Part shown: positions 21,009 to 32,816 of the stretch, in pieces
How positions within the stretch are numbered: position 1 is the first letter of the stretch
Layout: each line of letters starts with the position of its first letter
Assembly (NCBI RefSeq): GCF_016920785.2
Contig: NW_024609857.1
Coordinates: forward strand, 69,500,252-69,564,251
DNA from: Ixodes scapularis
Lineage: Eukaryota; Arthropoda; Arachnida; Ixodida; Ixodidae
Reading direction: 5' to 3'
DNA: 64,000 nucleotides
Program-made: the position numbers and the translations under genes
Notes under the pieces: model-generated
The model's database searches: none
What the model was told of the DNA's origin: nothing
What the model saw: only the letters and a program-made list of their open reading frames with translations

Positions 21009-21800
21009 TTACTCATGATGGTGAAGACCTCGTCTGGGTCTGGAGTGATGCCCTTGGCACTGACGACTACGCCCAGGAACTTGACGGACGAAACGCCAAA
21101 CTGACATTTGGAGGCGCTAAGCGTAACGCCAGCTTGCTGCAGTCTCTTCAGGACAGCGTAGAGTCTAGCGTGGTGCTGCGATGTGTCCCTGCCAAAAACG
21201 AAGATGTCGTCCACGATGTTGACGCGCCCGTCGAATCTCTCGAGGATACGTGACATCTTTCGTTGAAACACGTCCGGGGCTGTGGTGATGCCGAAGGGAA
21301 GGCGTTTGCAGCATTAGCGCCCAGTGGGCGTGATAAAGGTTGTGTATTGGCTGCTTTCGGAGAGACGCACTTAATAGAACCCCGATGTCGCATCGAGTTT
21401 CGAGAAGAGAATAGCACTTCCCAGTGGTCCCAGAACCTGGTCAATTGTCGTCAACAGGTGCCTCTCCGGGAGAAGGACCTGGTTATGCTTGGTTAGATTG
21501 ACGCATAGTCGATAGCCATTCGCAGCCTTGGGTACCACTACGAGGTCGGCGCACCACGCCGTAGGTGTCTCAACACGCCGGATGACTCCTTCTCATTCTA
21601 TTTGGTGCGCCGTAGGTGTCTCAACACGCCGGATGACACAATCTCATTCTATTTTGTCGAGTTTGTCCTACACGACTCCTAGGAGATGAATGGAAATACT
21701 TCTGGGCACACTGATCGAGAAGGGCACACCTCCGGGCTTGATGTGGATGTGGCACACGTCCGGCATCGTACCAAGTCTCGCGAAGAGTGGAGTAGTGACC
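20880..21800 (-). pseudogene. Ty3/gypsy reverse transcriptase, broken
   Basis: Readable blocks include GVIRRVETPTAW followed by a CADLVVVPK-like strand, RLPFGITTAPDVFQRKMSRI, then VDDIFVFGRDTSQH (the catalytic x-x-D-D with Val before the Asp pair) and SASKCQFGVSSVKFLG. There are several stop codons. A 53-bp segment is duplicated in tandem near its start (21,550-21,660). The frame is interrupted at 21,009 by the PIF/Harbinger insertion. Confidence 0.8.
21550..21660. repeat. 53-bp tandem duplication inside the reverse transcriptase remnant
   Basis: CGCCGTAGGTGTCTCAACAC followed by GCCGGATGAC and TCTCATTCTATTT occurs twice in a row with only a few differences. On the minus strand it duplicates the GVIRRVETPTA block, so this is a local event after or during element decay. 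Confidence 0.9.
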
Positions 21801-22247
21801 GTAGGCGGCGTCAGGGCGGGTGGCGACGGAACCGTCTTCGACAGGTCGGTGTCGGTTACGGAATTGACGAAGTGGATGACGCCAAGAACGACTATCGCAG
21901 GGCAGAGGGGTATCTATGCAGCCGACGACGTACAGCGTCTGGTGCACTATCCGACCTTGCCATGCCAGGGTAGCCGGTAACGTCCAGAGAAGGTTGAGAC
22001 GGCGGCGTCCCGGACCGACGAGTTGCTTGCTCGCCCATGGGTTGGTCTAACAAGGCAGGACATCCCGTAAAAAAGCGCAGGACGATACAGAGGGCAGCCG
22101 TTGAACTGGAGACGGCAGCCATTGACGAGTACAACGACGTAGCGGCCGGGAGCTTGCGACAATTCCAGGAAGTGCAGCTGGATATGACTGGAGACGCTTC
22201 GTTTTGGAGCTGTAAGCGGACGCGAAATGCCGATTTTCTGGCAATTG

Positions 22248-23125
22248 TTACACGTAGCCCTCCTGGCTGGTCACTCGGAATGTGAGTGTGGGGTGCTGTT
22301 GCAGTACTCGCACGACGCCTTCGACCCACGGGGCTGGCTGTCCCGACCGTGGTCCCGGCATCCGAGAAGGTACTCGAACTCTCAAGGTGGTCGCCATCTT
22401 GGCTGGTTTCCTCGACGCAGCGTCAACGTTGAGGGTGCTTGGTTGCGAAGTCGTTGCTTGACGTTTTCTTTCGTGTTCCGTGTCCTCGTGTTGAAGAGCC
22501 AGCAAGAGCGCATCTTGGGGCGTCAGCTTCGGATTCCGGCAAAGCTGGTCGGACACGGGCGAGTCTTGCAGCCAGACAACGAATCGGTCCCGTGCGATGC
22601 GACCTTCCACCGCCGGTCCGAATAGTTGAACTTTGGGACGATATCTTGTAACGCGGTGAAGAACGCGTCGACGGTTTCACCCGCGACCCGACTCGTACAC
22701 CTCGTTGACGGAGTGGACGAAGTAGCCCGTAAGCTTTGCTGCGACGTCTGCGTACGATCGGTAGGTTTCGTCGTCCCTTATCATGAAGGAAAGGACCACG
22801 CGTGCTTGGGGACCCATACATTATAGGAGGGTACGCACCTTGCTTTCTTCGGACGCGGCGAAAAGGCTCGACGCAACGAGTAATCTTCAAACTGCTGAAG
22901 CCAGGCAGGCCACTGGCTAGCTTCATCGAATGTGACCGGCGGCGGAGCCCGGAGCGAGAAGCCGCCGGCTGCTGGCAGGAGCGGCGGTGAGAATTTACGT
23001 GGTGTCCGCCATTCTGGAGTCTCTTCTGACACCATGAAGTGGTCGTGTAGCAGCGAGACGCGAGGCCCAAAAGTGCGGGGCTCAGGCGCGGGCTGCAGGG
23101 GGCGGCTGAAAGTGATGAGACCCAC
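22248..23125 (-). pseudogene. Ty3/gypsy gag remnant
   Basis: Two out-of-frame pieces. The upstream one contains PPPVTFDEASQWPAWLQQFED, the typical capsid-start pattern (P-x-x-F-D-x-x-x-x-W-x-x-W-x-x-x-F). The downstream one contains RDRFVVWLQDSPVSDQLC, then LTPQDALLLALQHED, matching the gag helix I-R-D-R-L-V-x-G-x-x-x-x-x-x-x-Q. No intact zinc knuckle was seen after it. Frameshifts lie around 22.6-22.8 kb. Confidence 0.7.
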
Positions 23126-23229
23126 CAGCCAAGTGTGCCAGTCGAAAAAAGCCCCTGTACTTCATTACCTACGGCGTTTATAAATACAATCACCGCCGAA
23201 AGGAGGGCGCCAAAATTTACACACATTCG

Positions 23230-24010
23230 GACGCTACACTAGCGCCCTCTACTGCTGCCTGTCGCGATCCTGGCGTTGGAACAGCAGCAGAGTTTGATGC
23301 GGCGAATGCCGGTTATGCTGCAGCTCGCCCTCAGCTCGGCAGGCCACGGAAACTTCGGCAGGCATGAGCTAGGACGCCGCGACGACAGCGACTCTTACGT
23401 TCGCTCGTACGTTTTTACCGGAACTCGACGATCAACCGTCAGGATCCCGGCATCTTATAAAATGACACTGCAGCTTCTATAATATCTTGCTACATCGGGG
23501 CTACTTTGACGCATGGGCGGTATATGACGCTAAACATATCAGTCGAAGACGGGATCTTGGTAGATTACATATTAAGGTGCAACCCCACCCTTGGTTAGTG
23601 TGATTCTGAACTAACAGATGGCGGTGGGATCGCCTTCCAGGCCTGTACATCAATCCGAGAAATCGTCTGTAGTGGCGCTTCGATACAGTGGGGTATTTTT
23701 CTATATCGTGAATTTGACATCCCTGGTCTCTTGCTTGTTTTTCTCTGCACGAGCTTTCTTTGGAACGCGCACGGCTGCGCCAGTTCTCGTGCAAGGGGGC
23801 CAGTTGCCTACGCTCCGAGCTCACGTCTTTAGCAATGTGGGCAGAACCAGTGCCACTAGGCAGAACAAAACGCGAAAATAGTCCTGAGCCAAATGGCGAG
23901 ACACATGCACAACCAAACCACCGACGCGTTGAAATATCTAAATATGCATGTGCGCCGTTATCGGCGATTTCAGAGGCCAATTACACATATTTCAATATGA
24001 TCAGATTTAT
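23230..24010. other. Flank of the retrotransposon, no gene recognised
   Basis: Immediately right of the gag remnant the minus strand reads TGTAGCGTCCGAATGTGTG then TAAATTTTGGCGCC, which could be the end of a 5' LTR and a primer-binding-like TGGCGCC. I could not delimit an LTR, so this is not called. Confidence 0.35.
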
Positions 24011-24011
24011 G

Positions 24012-24300
24012 TTGTCACGAATGACGGTGACGAGAGGACGAATAGTGAACTGAAAAATATAGGTTTAATCGGCGAACTTGTGCGAAACAAAAAAAGAAAT
24101 AAGGAAAGAGCGTCGAGGCAGCAGAAAAGCAGGCGGCGATTCGGCAGCGTAACAGAGAGCGATAGCGAGAGTGACTCGACAAGGTCGCTGGCAGCTGCTT
24201 ATCTACAGTGCGTCACCATCTCGAAAGTTCGGAAAAGAAGGTTCGAGCGTCGCGCGCTCAGGGCGAGGATGAACTAGCACTTTCGAGAACAAGAAAACAG
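24012..24300. mobile_element. Possible Ty3/gypsy LTR fragment
   Basis: TGTCACGAATGACGGTGACG ... GGTTTAATCGGCGAACTTGT ... AGGAAAGAGCG resembles, block by block, GCCACGAATGACAAGTG ... CGTTTAATGGGGCGAACTTG ... AAAGGAAACAG at 55,890-56,000, next to another Ty3/gypsy pol. Shared order suggests related LTRs. Borders and duplications are not visible. Confidence 0.4.
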
Positions 24301-24807
24301 GGCGAAATTTAATGTCTGGTGCAAGAATGAACGCGAGTCTTCTAGAAGTCCGTGACCGAGCGTTGCTTTCTCGGCTCGGCGGGCGGCAGTATGACGGGCC
24401 GGCCCTTTTGTCGTGCATGCGTTTGGCTCTTTGAGGATTTCCAGGAAAAGGAGATGACAGAGTAGGACTTGGGTTTCCGAAATTCTAGCTTGAGGAATCA
24501 ACTACCTAAAAAATAAAAATAAAAATAATAAAATATTTTTTGGGCGGTCAGGTGTCTCATTTAGGTAGGTGGGTGTTTATTTTGACCAAAACCACGAGAC
24601 TGGAAAACACAGAAAATGACACTCATGTTTAGATGTTGAGTTTGGTAAACCCATAGTAGGGCTGGTGCGGGAGTCATAATAAAAAAAATGCCGATATTAA
24701 AAATTTAACTCACAGCAATAACGGATAATAATTAATTTTAATACAAATTCAGTGATAAATGCAATGATTGGCCAGGCAAAGATTCTTGGTCTTTACACAG
24801 TTTAAGC

Positions 24808-26897
24808 AATGTACAGGATGCCACAAAACGAAAAAAAAAATTACGGGGTCTCTTTTTACCGCAAGAATAAACTAGGCATCGCCGAACGCTCATTTTCCGC
24901 CCAAAGCCAGCGCTAGAGGTCACAACCAGATGTCAAAGTTCAGCCCGATCCGATACCTTATTCAAAAGTTATAAGTGATTTTCTGAAAATTCATTGGGAA
25001 AATGGCGGCCGACGGAGTTTTCGAATACATGGGGCCCTATTCGCGACTCCAGCAAAACGGACGCCGCCAAGCGGGAAAACCGGGAACCAGCCGGTCCAGG
25101 TCGCTCCGCGCCCCTCCGCTGCCTCCGCGTCTCTGATGGCTTTCGCGGAGACGTGTTGTCGGCGCGGTGGCGAACGATGTAATTTGACGAAGGTCCGAAT
25201 ATTTCTAGAGTTTGCCTGAGTGTTCGTTAGCGTGGTAAAGCCTCAGTAGATTCTTTTCTTCTATTACGTGTTTGAAAGCCCGTTTACTCCACAGCACACG
25301 GTCGCGTGCTTTCGATTTCTTGGATGGGGAGGAATCACGGAAAAACTTTTTGATTTCTTGTCTGTCTCGAATCACATTCAAAGTGACGACTGCTTGGTAA
25401 CTGATACTGGAGGAAACACCAATGCTGCAGTCAAATGAATGGGAAGGTTCGATAGCTGTTTTTTCTTGAGTTTGGTTGCGTTCGGTTGGCTTCAAGTTTG
25501 AGCCACCCACGCCGGTCTGTGCCTTGGCTATTCATCTTGGCTGCTTTTCGCCGAAAAAGCCTCTGGACCACACTGAAGGAGTTGGGTTGATTTCGCAATT
25601 ACTTGATTTGGGAAAACCTGCTCGCTGCATACGATTAATGAGGGAAATTATCCGTTTTCAAAAAGTGGGGGACGAGTTTCGCGACGTGAGAAGCTGTCAC
25701 GGCATTTTGATCTATTGCGCCTCCCAATATTTAGATTATACCCCCGTCAAAGCCAACAGCAATATCCGTTTACAATGCTCAGGTTGACCGGCCACAAAAA
25801 ATACTCATTTTCTCCGTTCAGGATTCGAAGCAAAGTTCAATGCAGAGAGGTTCTGCGTGAATTTCCGATGAAGACTCTCTTCAGTTTGTCTTCGTGCTGT
25901 CGGCTAGAACTATATGGCTGAGTTTAGGTAGTATCTCTCTGTCTGTCAACTATACTTTTATCCAGCAGTTCACCTTATAGCTAGTCAACTAAGCTTATAT
26001 TTCAACCCGAAGAATATACTAATATCGCTTTAGTGGGACATAGTACGTAATAACCCGCTCGTCAAAATGACTTATTGATTGCTACTAAAACCTGAATTGA
26101 AATACGAGTATCAGCTGCTTAGTGGGGCGCCGGAGAGTTAACATGGTCCTTGGCTCAAGAAGCGGTTGCTTAATTTTCGTAATTTTCCTGCAGCCTGTGC
26201 TGTTGGCCGAGCAGACTGGAGCTGTTTTGTAAACGCGGATACGCACAAAAGCTCGATTTCGCGGACAGATAAGTCGCATGGTCGAGGCATGCGAGTTAGC
26301 TGTAAAGTTACTCTCTGTGGAACAATTCTATAGTCATCGCCGCTTTCCTTAGATGATCAAAACTGATTAGTATATTACCGTCTCTCCGGAGCCCATAGTT
26401 TCGATTTTGAACGAAATCTCCGAAACGAAAGTTTGACACGAAAAGAACAAAAAAACACCGGCAAAACAAAACTATGCTTTGCAAGTTTATCTGCACCGGC
26501 TACACTTAACCGTCTCAGTTCAAATACCTATAAAATTGGGCATTAAATAAAAGAAAATCTGTTAAATTGAACGCGCCACCTGTTCAGGCGGCCCGGCCGA
26601 GCCGCCGCGACCTGGACTCAGCCGCCATGTTTGTTTGGTGGGGGCGCCCCCTATAGGTCGCTGGAGTCGCGAATAGCACCAGAAACCGAAAACGGACAAA
26701 AATGGGCTTCATTTTCCCATTGAAATTTTCAGAAAATTACTTATAACTTTTTAATAAGGTGTCCGTTCGGGATGAAACTTTGGCATCTGGTAGTAACCTG
26801 GCGCTACCTTTTGGCGGAAAATGAGCGTTAAACGATGCGTAGTTTATTTTTGCGATACAAAAAAAAACCTGTAATTTGTTTTTTGAGACATCCTGGG
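24808..26897. mobile_element. 2.1-kb element with terminal inverted repeats of about 300 bp
   Basis: Left arm (24,808-25,120): CAGGATGCCACAAAACG, AATAAACTAGGCATCGCC, CGCTCATTTTCCGCC, TTATAAGTGATTTTCTGAAA. The right arm (26,590-26,897) repeats these inverted (CATCCTG, GGCGGAAAATGAGCG, TTTCAGAAAATTACTTATAA). The interior (25.2-26.5 kb) has short frames on both strands with no recognised domain. No target duplication was identified. It lies in the intron between the third-last and second-last pieces of retroelement sequence, left of the fourth visible exon. Confidence 0.8.
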
Positions 26898-27892
26898 GCC
26901 AGTCTTAATTTGGTGATTCATGCGCGCAAATAGTGGTGTGCGAAAATGAAAAAAAAAAGATGCAAACGGGTAGAGTTTGACATTGTATAAAATATAGTGT
27001 AAGCACTCACATGGTACTTAAGAATGAAAAAACGCTACATTTTACACTAGCGTTGAGTGCATCCAAAGCTAAGGGTGCATTAAAGGCTAAAGCTTGTACA
27101 CATATACTGCTCAGGCCATTATGTTTGAATGCTCATAGTACTTTATTACCCTCAGCTTTGGTGTAAGTCCTCTCCTCATTGCTTACAACAGAAAGAAGGA
27201 AACATTCTAAGTTTAGGTTGATAGAGAAACTCCACCTGCTGACAGCTACCAATCATCTCGGCGCCGATTATGAGTATTTACTGCACGCCAACGGTCGCGT
27301 CCTTAGAACGAGTTTTTCCCACATGGTTTCATACAATCACAATTGTTCTTGACAGACAACGATGTTTACTCAGGCAAGCGGTAATATGTGAAGCTTAGAA
27401 TATTTTGTATTGATTGGGGTACACCTGGCAGATTGCATAGGATTTTTTACAATCCGCGAAATAGAATGCTCTTGGGTTACCTTGGTCTCTAATGCATGTA
27501 GCACACGCAAAAAAAAAACATAAACTGAATGGCTGTGGGAAACGAAAACAATGATGATAAACAAGCGTGTAATCACGCGAAAACTGAGAGCATTGCACAT
27601 ATACAGAAGATAAGCTTTGTTTCACTAAATACATTACCAGTAAAGTATTTGGTTTTACCCTGCGAGCGAAGCGGAACATACAAGTGCGAGCATTCTGCCC
27701 TGAACTATACTTCCAGTGAACAAACGCACCATCCAAAGCATCGAGTTCGTTTTTATAGCTCTTGGTACGCTCAAACCTCTGAAAACACAATTATAATCAA
27801 AACGTCATGCACGGTGGGGTGAAAAACCTGGATTTTCTCTAAGCTGCACTAAGCTGCCAGTAAGTAAAAAAATAGTTTGCACATCTTCTCAC
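26898..27892. other. Intronic sequence downstream of the fourth visible exon
   Basis: No repeat border or coding region could be supported. A short frame at 27,395-27,790 on the minus strand has no domain and no splice logic with the exon at 27,893. Confidence 0.5.
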
Positions 27893-28058
27893 CTTGAATC
27901 TGTCGATCAAATCGGCGTATCCTTCCATCGACAAGGTATGAGGTGCAATTACGCAGGTCGCTCCAATCAGAGGCGCAAAGATACTCCATAACCCTGATGC
28001 GTGAGTGATTGGGTTCCATAGCAACGCAACGTCTGCTTCGTTCGCGGTGGACAACGGC
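27893..28058 (-). CDS. Acyl-CoA synthetase / 4CL-like, fourth visible exon
   Basis: An exon of 166 bp read as PLSTANEADVALLWNPITHAS, then GLWSIFAPLIGATCVIAPH, then the helix ending in LIDRFK. The acceptor is caccattgcag|G and the donor is AAG|gtgaga (phase 0). It covers the A4-type region, where most relatives have P-x-[FY]-H-x-x-G; here the motif reads NPITHASG, with His and Gly kept. The following G-A-x-x-V strand is also typical. The first base completes a Gly codon with the two bases at the end of the upstream exon. A mobile-element block begins only about 220 bp to the right of the acceptor (28,282). Confidence 0.9.
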
Positions 28059-28281
28059 CTGCAATGGTGCATAAAGAGACAGATCCGGATAACCCAATAA
28101 CGCAAGGGAACAGACAAAGACCTTATGTTCAGAAACATTGCAGTTTCGATATCCAAGGGGCAGAATGTCTGTGCACGAAGCCACTGTGACTAGTTCCCCG
28201 CTAAGCGTAATGCGCAGTGCGCACACGCAGATCGGATTTACAGAAGTGGCAAGTGAATTGACGACGCCCCGAATATATGTT

Positions 28282-29001
28282 TAGGGTGGTTCAAGTCACC
28301 AGGCTCGATCTAAAATGGACCGTAAAAGTCGACGCCTGCATGTAGCAATCTAAACTTTTCGTCAAAGGTGTATTTCACAGGTCGGTTTTTTCTTGTAAAA
28401 TGACAAAAAGGAAGCTCTGTTTCTGTAAAAGTAAGGCCAAGAAACTTGCCAGGGTCTACGGCAGGCAGCAACGCAGACGGCAGGGGTCCAGTAGCGGGGT
28501 GTGTTTGGCGTTCGTATTGATAAATGGCGCTAACTCCTAATCGCGACGGCTCGTGACCACCGTGGTTTATTAAAATGAATATAATCTTGTTGACATGTAC
28601 CTTCCGTTAAAAAATGAATGCGAACAAAAAAAGCAAAACTTAAAGTAAAAAAACGCGTCTGCATAACGGCGGCGCTTTTGCTACCAACGGATTTCGTCTG
28701 CGTGTCGCCTGCTATCTTTCGCTGGTCGGCTGCGCCTTCAGACGCCGCTCTCGACGCCATCTATCAATACGAACGGCAAACACAGCCCGCTACTGGACTT
28801 GGTCGTCTGGGTCACCGCCCGCCGTAGACCCTTGCAAGTTTCTTGGCCCTATTTTTTACTAAAAAAAAAACTACGCTCTGTAATTTTACAAGAAAAAAAC
28901 CGACCTGTGAAATACACCTTTGACGAAAAGTTTAGATGGCTACGTGCAGGTGTCGATTTTTACGGTCCATTTTAGATCGAGCTTGGTGATTTGAACCACT
29001 T
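28282..29001. mobile_element. TA-flanked element with inverted arms of about 240 bp
   Basis: The left arm starts GGGTGGTTCAAGTCACCAGG, then CTCGATCTAAAATGGACCG; the right arm is its inverse (CGGTCCATTTTAGATCGAG, CTTGGTGATTTGAACCAC). Pairing extends through GGTGTATTTCACAGGTCGGTT, GGCCAAGAAACTTGC and CGTATTGATA to about 28,530 and 28,750. TA lies immediately outside both ends (28,280-28,281; 29,002-29,003), as in Tc1/mariner-type insertions. The centre is about 220 bp and non-coding. Confidence 0.85.
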
Positions 29002-29029
29002 TATATATTAACGAAAGTGTGAATGCCTC

Positions 29030-29215
29030 TTGGCTCCGGAATGCCATATGCAACCAACCTTGCCCTTCGCTGAAGGCTTCCCTATAAAGCTCGATTGACT
29101 GTCACCGTGACTTGCGGGAAAGCAGGCGTGCGGGCTCTCTATGTAAACAACGCTACTGGTATTTGAGTAATGGTTGTAAATACATTAATAAAAAAAGGTT
29201 ACCATCCCGAAGTTC
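29030..29215 (+). repeat. Dispersed repeat, direct copy of 38,665-38,885
   Basis: Begins GGCTCCGGAATGCCATATGC, then CTCGATTGACTGTC, ACTTGCGGGAAAG, TAAACAACGCTACT, ATACATTAATAAAAAA and TACCATCCC. The copy at 38,665 has the same order with about 60 extra bp of hairpin sequence in the middle. Non-coding. Confidence 0.85.
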
Positions 29216-29399
29216 TCATGTGTTCGTAGCCAGGCTCGGGCATTACATAAACGTAAGCGAGGGAGAAAAATGTCGAGGAGGAAAGGGCACCTATTTTCCC
29301 CGTGGGAAAAACACCTATTCCCGCGCTCCGCCAAGACAGGCAACACTACCCCAATTATGTTGTTTAACACCTAAACCTGTAATCCAGAAAATTTAAAAA

Positions 29400-29768
29400 A
29401 AGTCAAAGGAACAGACACAGAGGGGAACGTCTCAAACTCAGTTATTCCTCTCCCGTTGTCCTTGATGATAAGGGCATTGTATTGCGGATTTGACCGCATG
29501 ATCTCTTGTATATTTTCCCTGTAGTTAAAAATGCTCTCAGCAAAGGAGATCTCTGCGTAGAAGGTGGTTGGCAATGATGCCAATGTGGGTTTGACTACTT
29601 TGTCTTTTTTGAATGTGTATTTTCTTTGTATTTAAAAGGGCTTTCAACAAAAGAGATCTCTGTGTAGAAGGTGTTAAAAGTGGTTGTATGGGTATATATA
29701 TGATGTTGGAGAAATAAACCAGTTAACGGAGTTTAAGACGTTCCCTTCTGTGACTGTTCCTTCGACTA
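29400..29768. mobile_element. Small inverted-repeat element, termini about 40 bp
   Basis: The left end GTCAAAGGAACAGACACAGA then GGGAACGTCTCAAACTC is answered on the right by GAGTTTAAGACGTTCCC then TCTGTGACTGTTCCTTCGAC. Inside, AAAGGAGATCTCTGCGTAGA and AAAAGAGATCTCTGTGTAGA form an approximate tandem duplication of about 120 bp. No coding capacity. Confidence 0.75.
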
Positions 29769-30150
29769 CATATTTTTTTCATTTTCTGCAACACAGTATT
29801 ATGTGGTAAGCGACATGATTAGCTACCATTAGCTAGCCTGCGCACTCGGCCTTTTCACTAGACCAAGGGATGTCACATCTCTCTCCGGCAGCACAAGCGA
29901 AAGGGAATAGGGGGATTTCTCAATGCAAGGTTGGGCAGTGTCACGGTCGAAAAAGGTATCTGGAAAACATTTTAGCGCTCAAAAGAAAAGGACAAAAAGA
30001 CAAGAATCAGACACCACAGTGCCCAACTAACAACTGATTTTATTACATGAAACGTCACTTATATACAATCCGTGTTTCTGATATCGACCCATCACTAGCC
30101 AACCCGATGTCATGGCGCGTCATTGAGGAAGGCACGCTCCTTGTCAAGTA

Positions 30151-30681
30151 GATCAATAGACCCTTTCCGGAATTCAGTCTGGCCACTTTGATCACTATCA
30201 TCGTCATTTGAAAACGGCATATGTGCTATACTAATGGCGGCCTTCTGTTTACTGATGAAGGAAGAAGTTGAAGATGCTCCTGAGCAGATGATTCGAGGCC
30301 TATGCATTCTAGGTGTTAGCGAGACGTGAAGCAGGAATTGGACGCAAGAGCTGCATAAACGTTCATTTCTAACTCAGTCCCAGTCAATCTGTTAGTAGCA
30401 TTCAATCGGCTTCAAAGCCCCTTGATGTATTGGACTCTATCAATGCGTCTATGTGGGTTGGCGCTTCGTTCCGACTGGCTGCATTTGTTTCGCCATCGAC
30501 ACTAAAACAGATTGAAAAATAATTGTAGTGAAGTGAACATTCTCTTTTACCGTTGACCTTTAAGTGACGGTGCCCCATTAAATACTGCAGACCACAGGCT
30601 CATTGCCGCCATTAGTATAGTAAAAGATAAACTACCATTTGAGTCACCAGATGGCACTGAATTCCGGAAAGGGTCTATTGA
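30151..30681. mobile_element. Inverted-repeat element with 25-bp termini
   Basis: TCAATAGACCCTTTCCGGAA then TTCAGT at the left (30,151) and ACTGAATTCCGGAAAGGGTC then TATTGA at the right (30,681) are perfect inverted repeats over 25-26 bp. No target duplication is visible. The interior shows no domain. Confidence 0.8.
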
Positions 30682-31389
30682 GGCCACGCTGACACATGCT
30701 GCCCCACTCTTCTTAAAAAGCCTCTGACACGCAAAAAAAAAATGCTAGGCGTTGAAATGGCCATGTCAAGACATTACAAAAAAATAAATTGCTTCACTAT
30801 AGAGGTGCGTAGTTATTTTATGAAAAATAGAAATAGCAGGCCCAATTCAAAGTTCCCGCCAGTGCTCTGTGACGTAAAAGTGTACCGCAAGGTGTCGGGG
30901 CGGTCAGAAAGGAGGCATCCACATACGTCACTAAAAGTGGGTTCGCAGGAAGTCACGTGAGTTTCACTCCTCGTGCTCTCCGCGACCGTGCCTACGACTT
31001 TTTTTTTAATTTTCTGGTCTTTGTACGAGCGATTGTAGAAAACGAAGTTTCAGTTCCACTAGCTCTTTATCCATGCACCGTTGGTTAGTTTGCGTGCTGT
31101 AAAAGTTGAGGACGAAGAGTCAGTAGATCGACGTGATGGAGGCCAATGATGAAAGCGTTGCGAGTACAAGCCAGTGTACGAGTGCGTGCCGTCAGTCCGA
31201 TGATGCAGAGCTATACTGGGCACAAAACAAAGCTATCAAGTTTTGAAAAAAAAAAATTTAGGACGCTCGCAGAAATTAGGATTGCTTGCGTACAACACGT
31301 CCAATTGCATTGCTGAAGCTTCGGACACCGAGGTCGTCGAATCATCGTATACTCTCCAGGCTGAAGATGCCTGCCGTCTCTCGAAAAAA

Positions 31390-31677
31390 ATTGGGTTGTG
31401 TGTGTGTTTATACAGCCTAGAACTTGGTCTGCCTCACAGGGGCGACGAGTCTCCCAGCTGTAGATGAGAAATTTAGCCAGTGCGGTACAGCCGCTAGCCT
31501 GGGGTCTTTAACGTGCATCACGCAGTAGTGATACACGACCACACGCCGGTACGATGCTCATCCAGATCGAAAAGGGCAGGGGTGGGGCTCGAACCCAGGA
31601 TCCCTGGGTTCTGCAGCGCGAGCTTTCGCTCCACGTGCTCCGAGCTGGTGTGCGCTAGACCACTCGGCCACCGATCT
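31390..31677 (-). mobile_element. tRNA-derived SINE, copy 3
   Basis: On the minus strand: GATCGGTGGCCGAGTGGTCT then AGCGCACACCAGCTCGGAGC (box-A region of a Ser/Leu-type tRNA), GGGTTCGAGCCCCACCCCT (box B), GAGCATCGTACCGGCGTG, and the body GTTAAAGACCCCAGGCTAGC. This is the best preserved head of the five copies. It directly abuts the LINE poly(A) tail at 31,678. Confidence 0.88.
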
Positions 31678-32148
31678 TTTTTTTTTTTTTTTATTTATTA
31701 CATGGTATTTGGTCAGAAAACACAAGGCACTTGAAATCACGGTACACCAAGGTTGGCGTTAGGTGTCATGTACAGGCGTCGACATACATTTCGTTCATCT
31801 AAAGTCACACCATCGTGGGGGTTTAGTTCCCCTCATAGGTTCGAGTGCGGTTTCACAACTCAACAAAGTATTCTGTATTGAATAATACGTCTAAAAATCC
31901 GGAAGATGAATGCCTCGATTTAAGAGAGCATACCAGTCTGGGCGTTCACCGAGATGGTCAAATACATTTCGTACATGTGATACAGTTTCTATAAAATTCG
32001 ACTTTGTTGTCCGGGGAGCATCAGCATTTCTGTCAATCATTCTCGTTTTCCAGAGACTATGCAAACCCATCAGTGTAAACAGATCATAAGGGAAGCTGTC
32101 ATTCGGGTTTAAAGGTAGAAAACGGATTGTGTAGGCACTTATATTTAA

Positions 32149-32816
32149 AGGGGCACTGACACCCCAAAGGTCGTATTTATTTTTATTGTCTAAAACGATG
32201 CAAGTTGCAGTCATAGACACGCAAAAAAAACCGCATCGCGAAAAAAAATTTTCCCGCGCGCGCGCGCGCCTTTTTATTTTTGGCGTTTGATTTTCCCGCC
32301 TCTCGCCTCCTCGCTTCTTTTGATCGGTGACGTCAAAAATCAGGAAATTTAGAAGCTTTGTAGGCGACATCTCTATAACATTTAATTACGGCAATCGTAA
32401 AACGTGTTTTTTAACGCAATTGCGAACGCACTACGGCCCTTCTTTTTGAAATACCAAAAATCGGGAGTTCGTTGTGGTGCCGTCTCCTGGATTTGTATCC
32501 TCCAACGGAAAAGAGGCGACACCGCTCAAAACCGGTCCGCCGTAACGCCGCCGCTCACTCCTTTCCTCCTCGGTTTGGGTCGCCATGGCAACAGCAGGGA
32601 GTGGTGAAAGGAAGTCGACTCTCAGGTCTCCGCGATTTTTGACGTCAAGGCACCGGCGCCGATCGCGCGGGAACTTCGAATTCGGCATTTGGAAATTGTT
32701 TTTTTACTTCACGAATACTGAATTCCCAAATTTCAAATTTTGAGGGTAATGTCCCGGCATCGTTTTCAATCGTTTCGGATAATAAAAAAAAAATGATTTT
32801 GATGTGTCAGTGCCCC
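32149..32816. mobile_element. TTAA-flanked MITE (668 bp) inside LINE ORF2
   Basis: Termini AGGGGCACTGACACC and, inverted, AGGGGCACTGACACATC. TTAA on both sides (32,145-32,148; 32,817-32,820), in fact a full TTTAAA at each border. Removing the element and one TTAA joins the LINE frame exactly. A (GC)n run lies at about 32,256-32,270. No coding capacity. Same terminal family as the element at 54,057-55,762. Confidence 0.92.

Larger units (their letters stand above)
16390..23226 (-). mobile_element. Decayed Ty3/gypsy LTR retrotransposon (gag-pol), interrupted twice
   Basis: Minus-strand order: gag remnants (23.2-22.25 kb), protease-position sequence without an intact DTG (22.3-21.9), reverse transcriptase (about 21.8-20.9), RNase H (20.03-19.5), integrase zinc-binding region (19.47-19.11), integrase core (17.22-16.85) and integrase C-terminus (16.84-16.39). 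It carries many frameshifts and stops. Two clean insertions split it: a PIF/Harbinger element at 20,037-21,008 and a solo LTR at 17,227-19,108. Its own LTRs were not delimited. It lies in the large intron between the fourth and fifth visible exons, in the same orientation as the host gene. Confidence 0.85.

Noticed and set aside
32149..32816. Intron in the LINE ORF2
   Set aside because: Borders are TTAA plus inverted repeats, not GT-AG. It is a MITE insertion.
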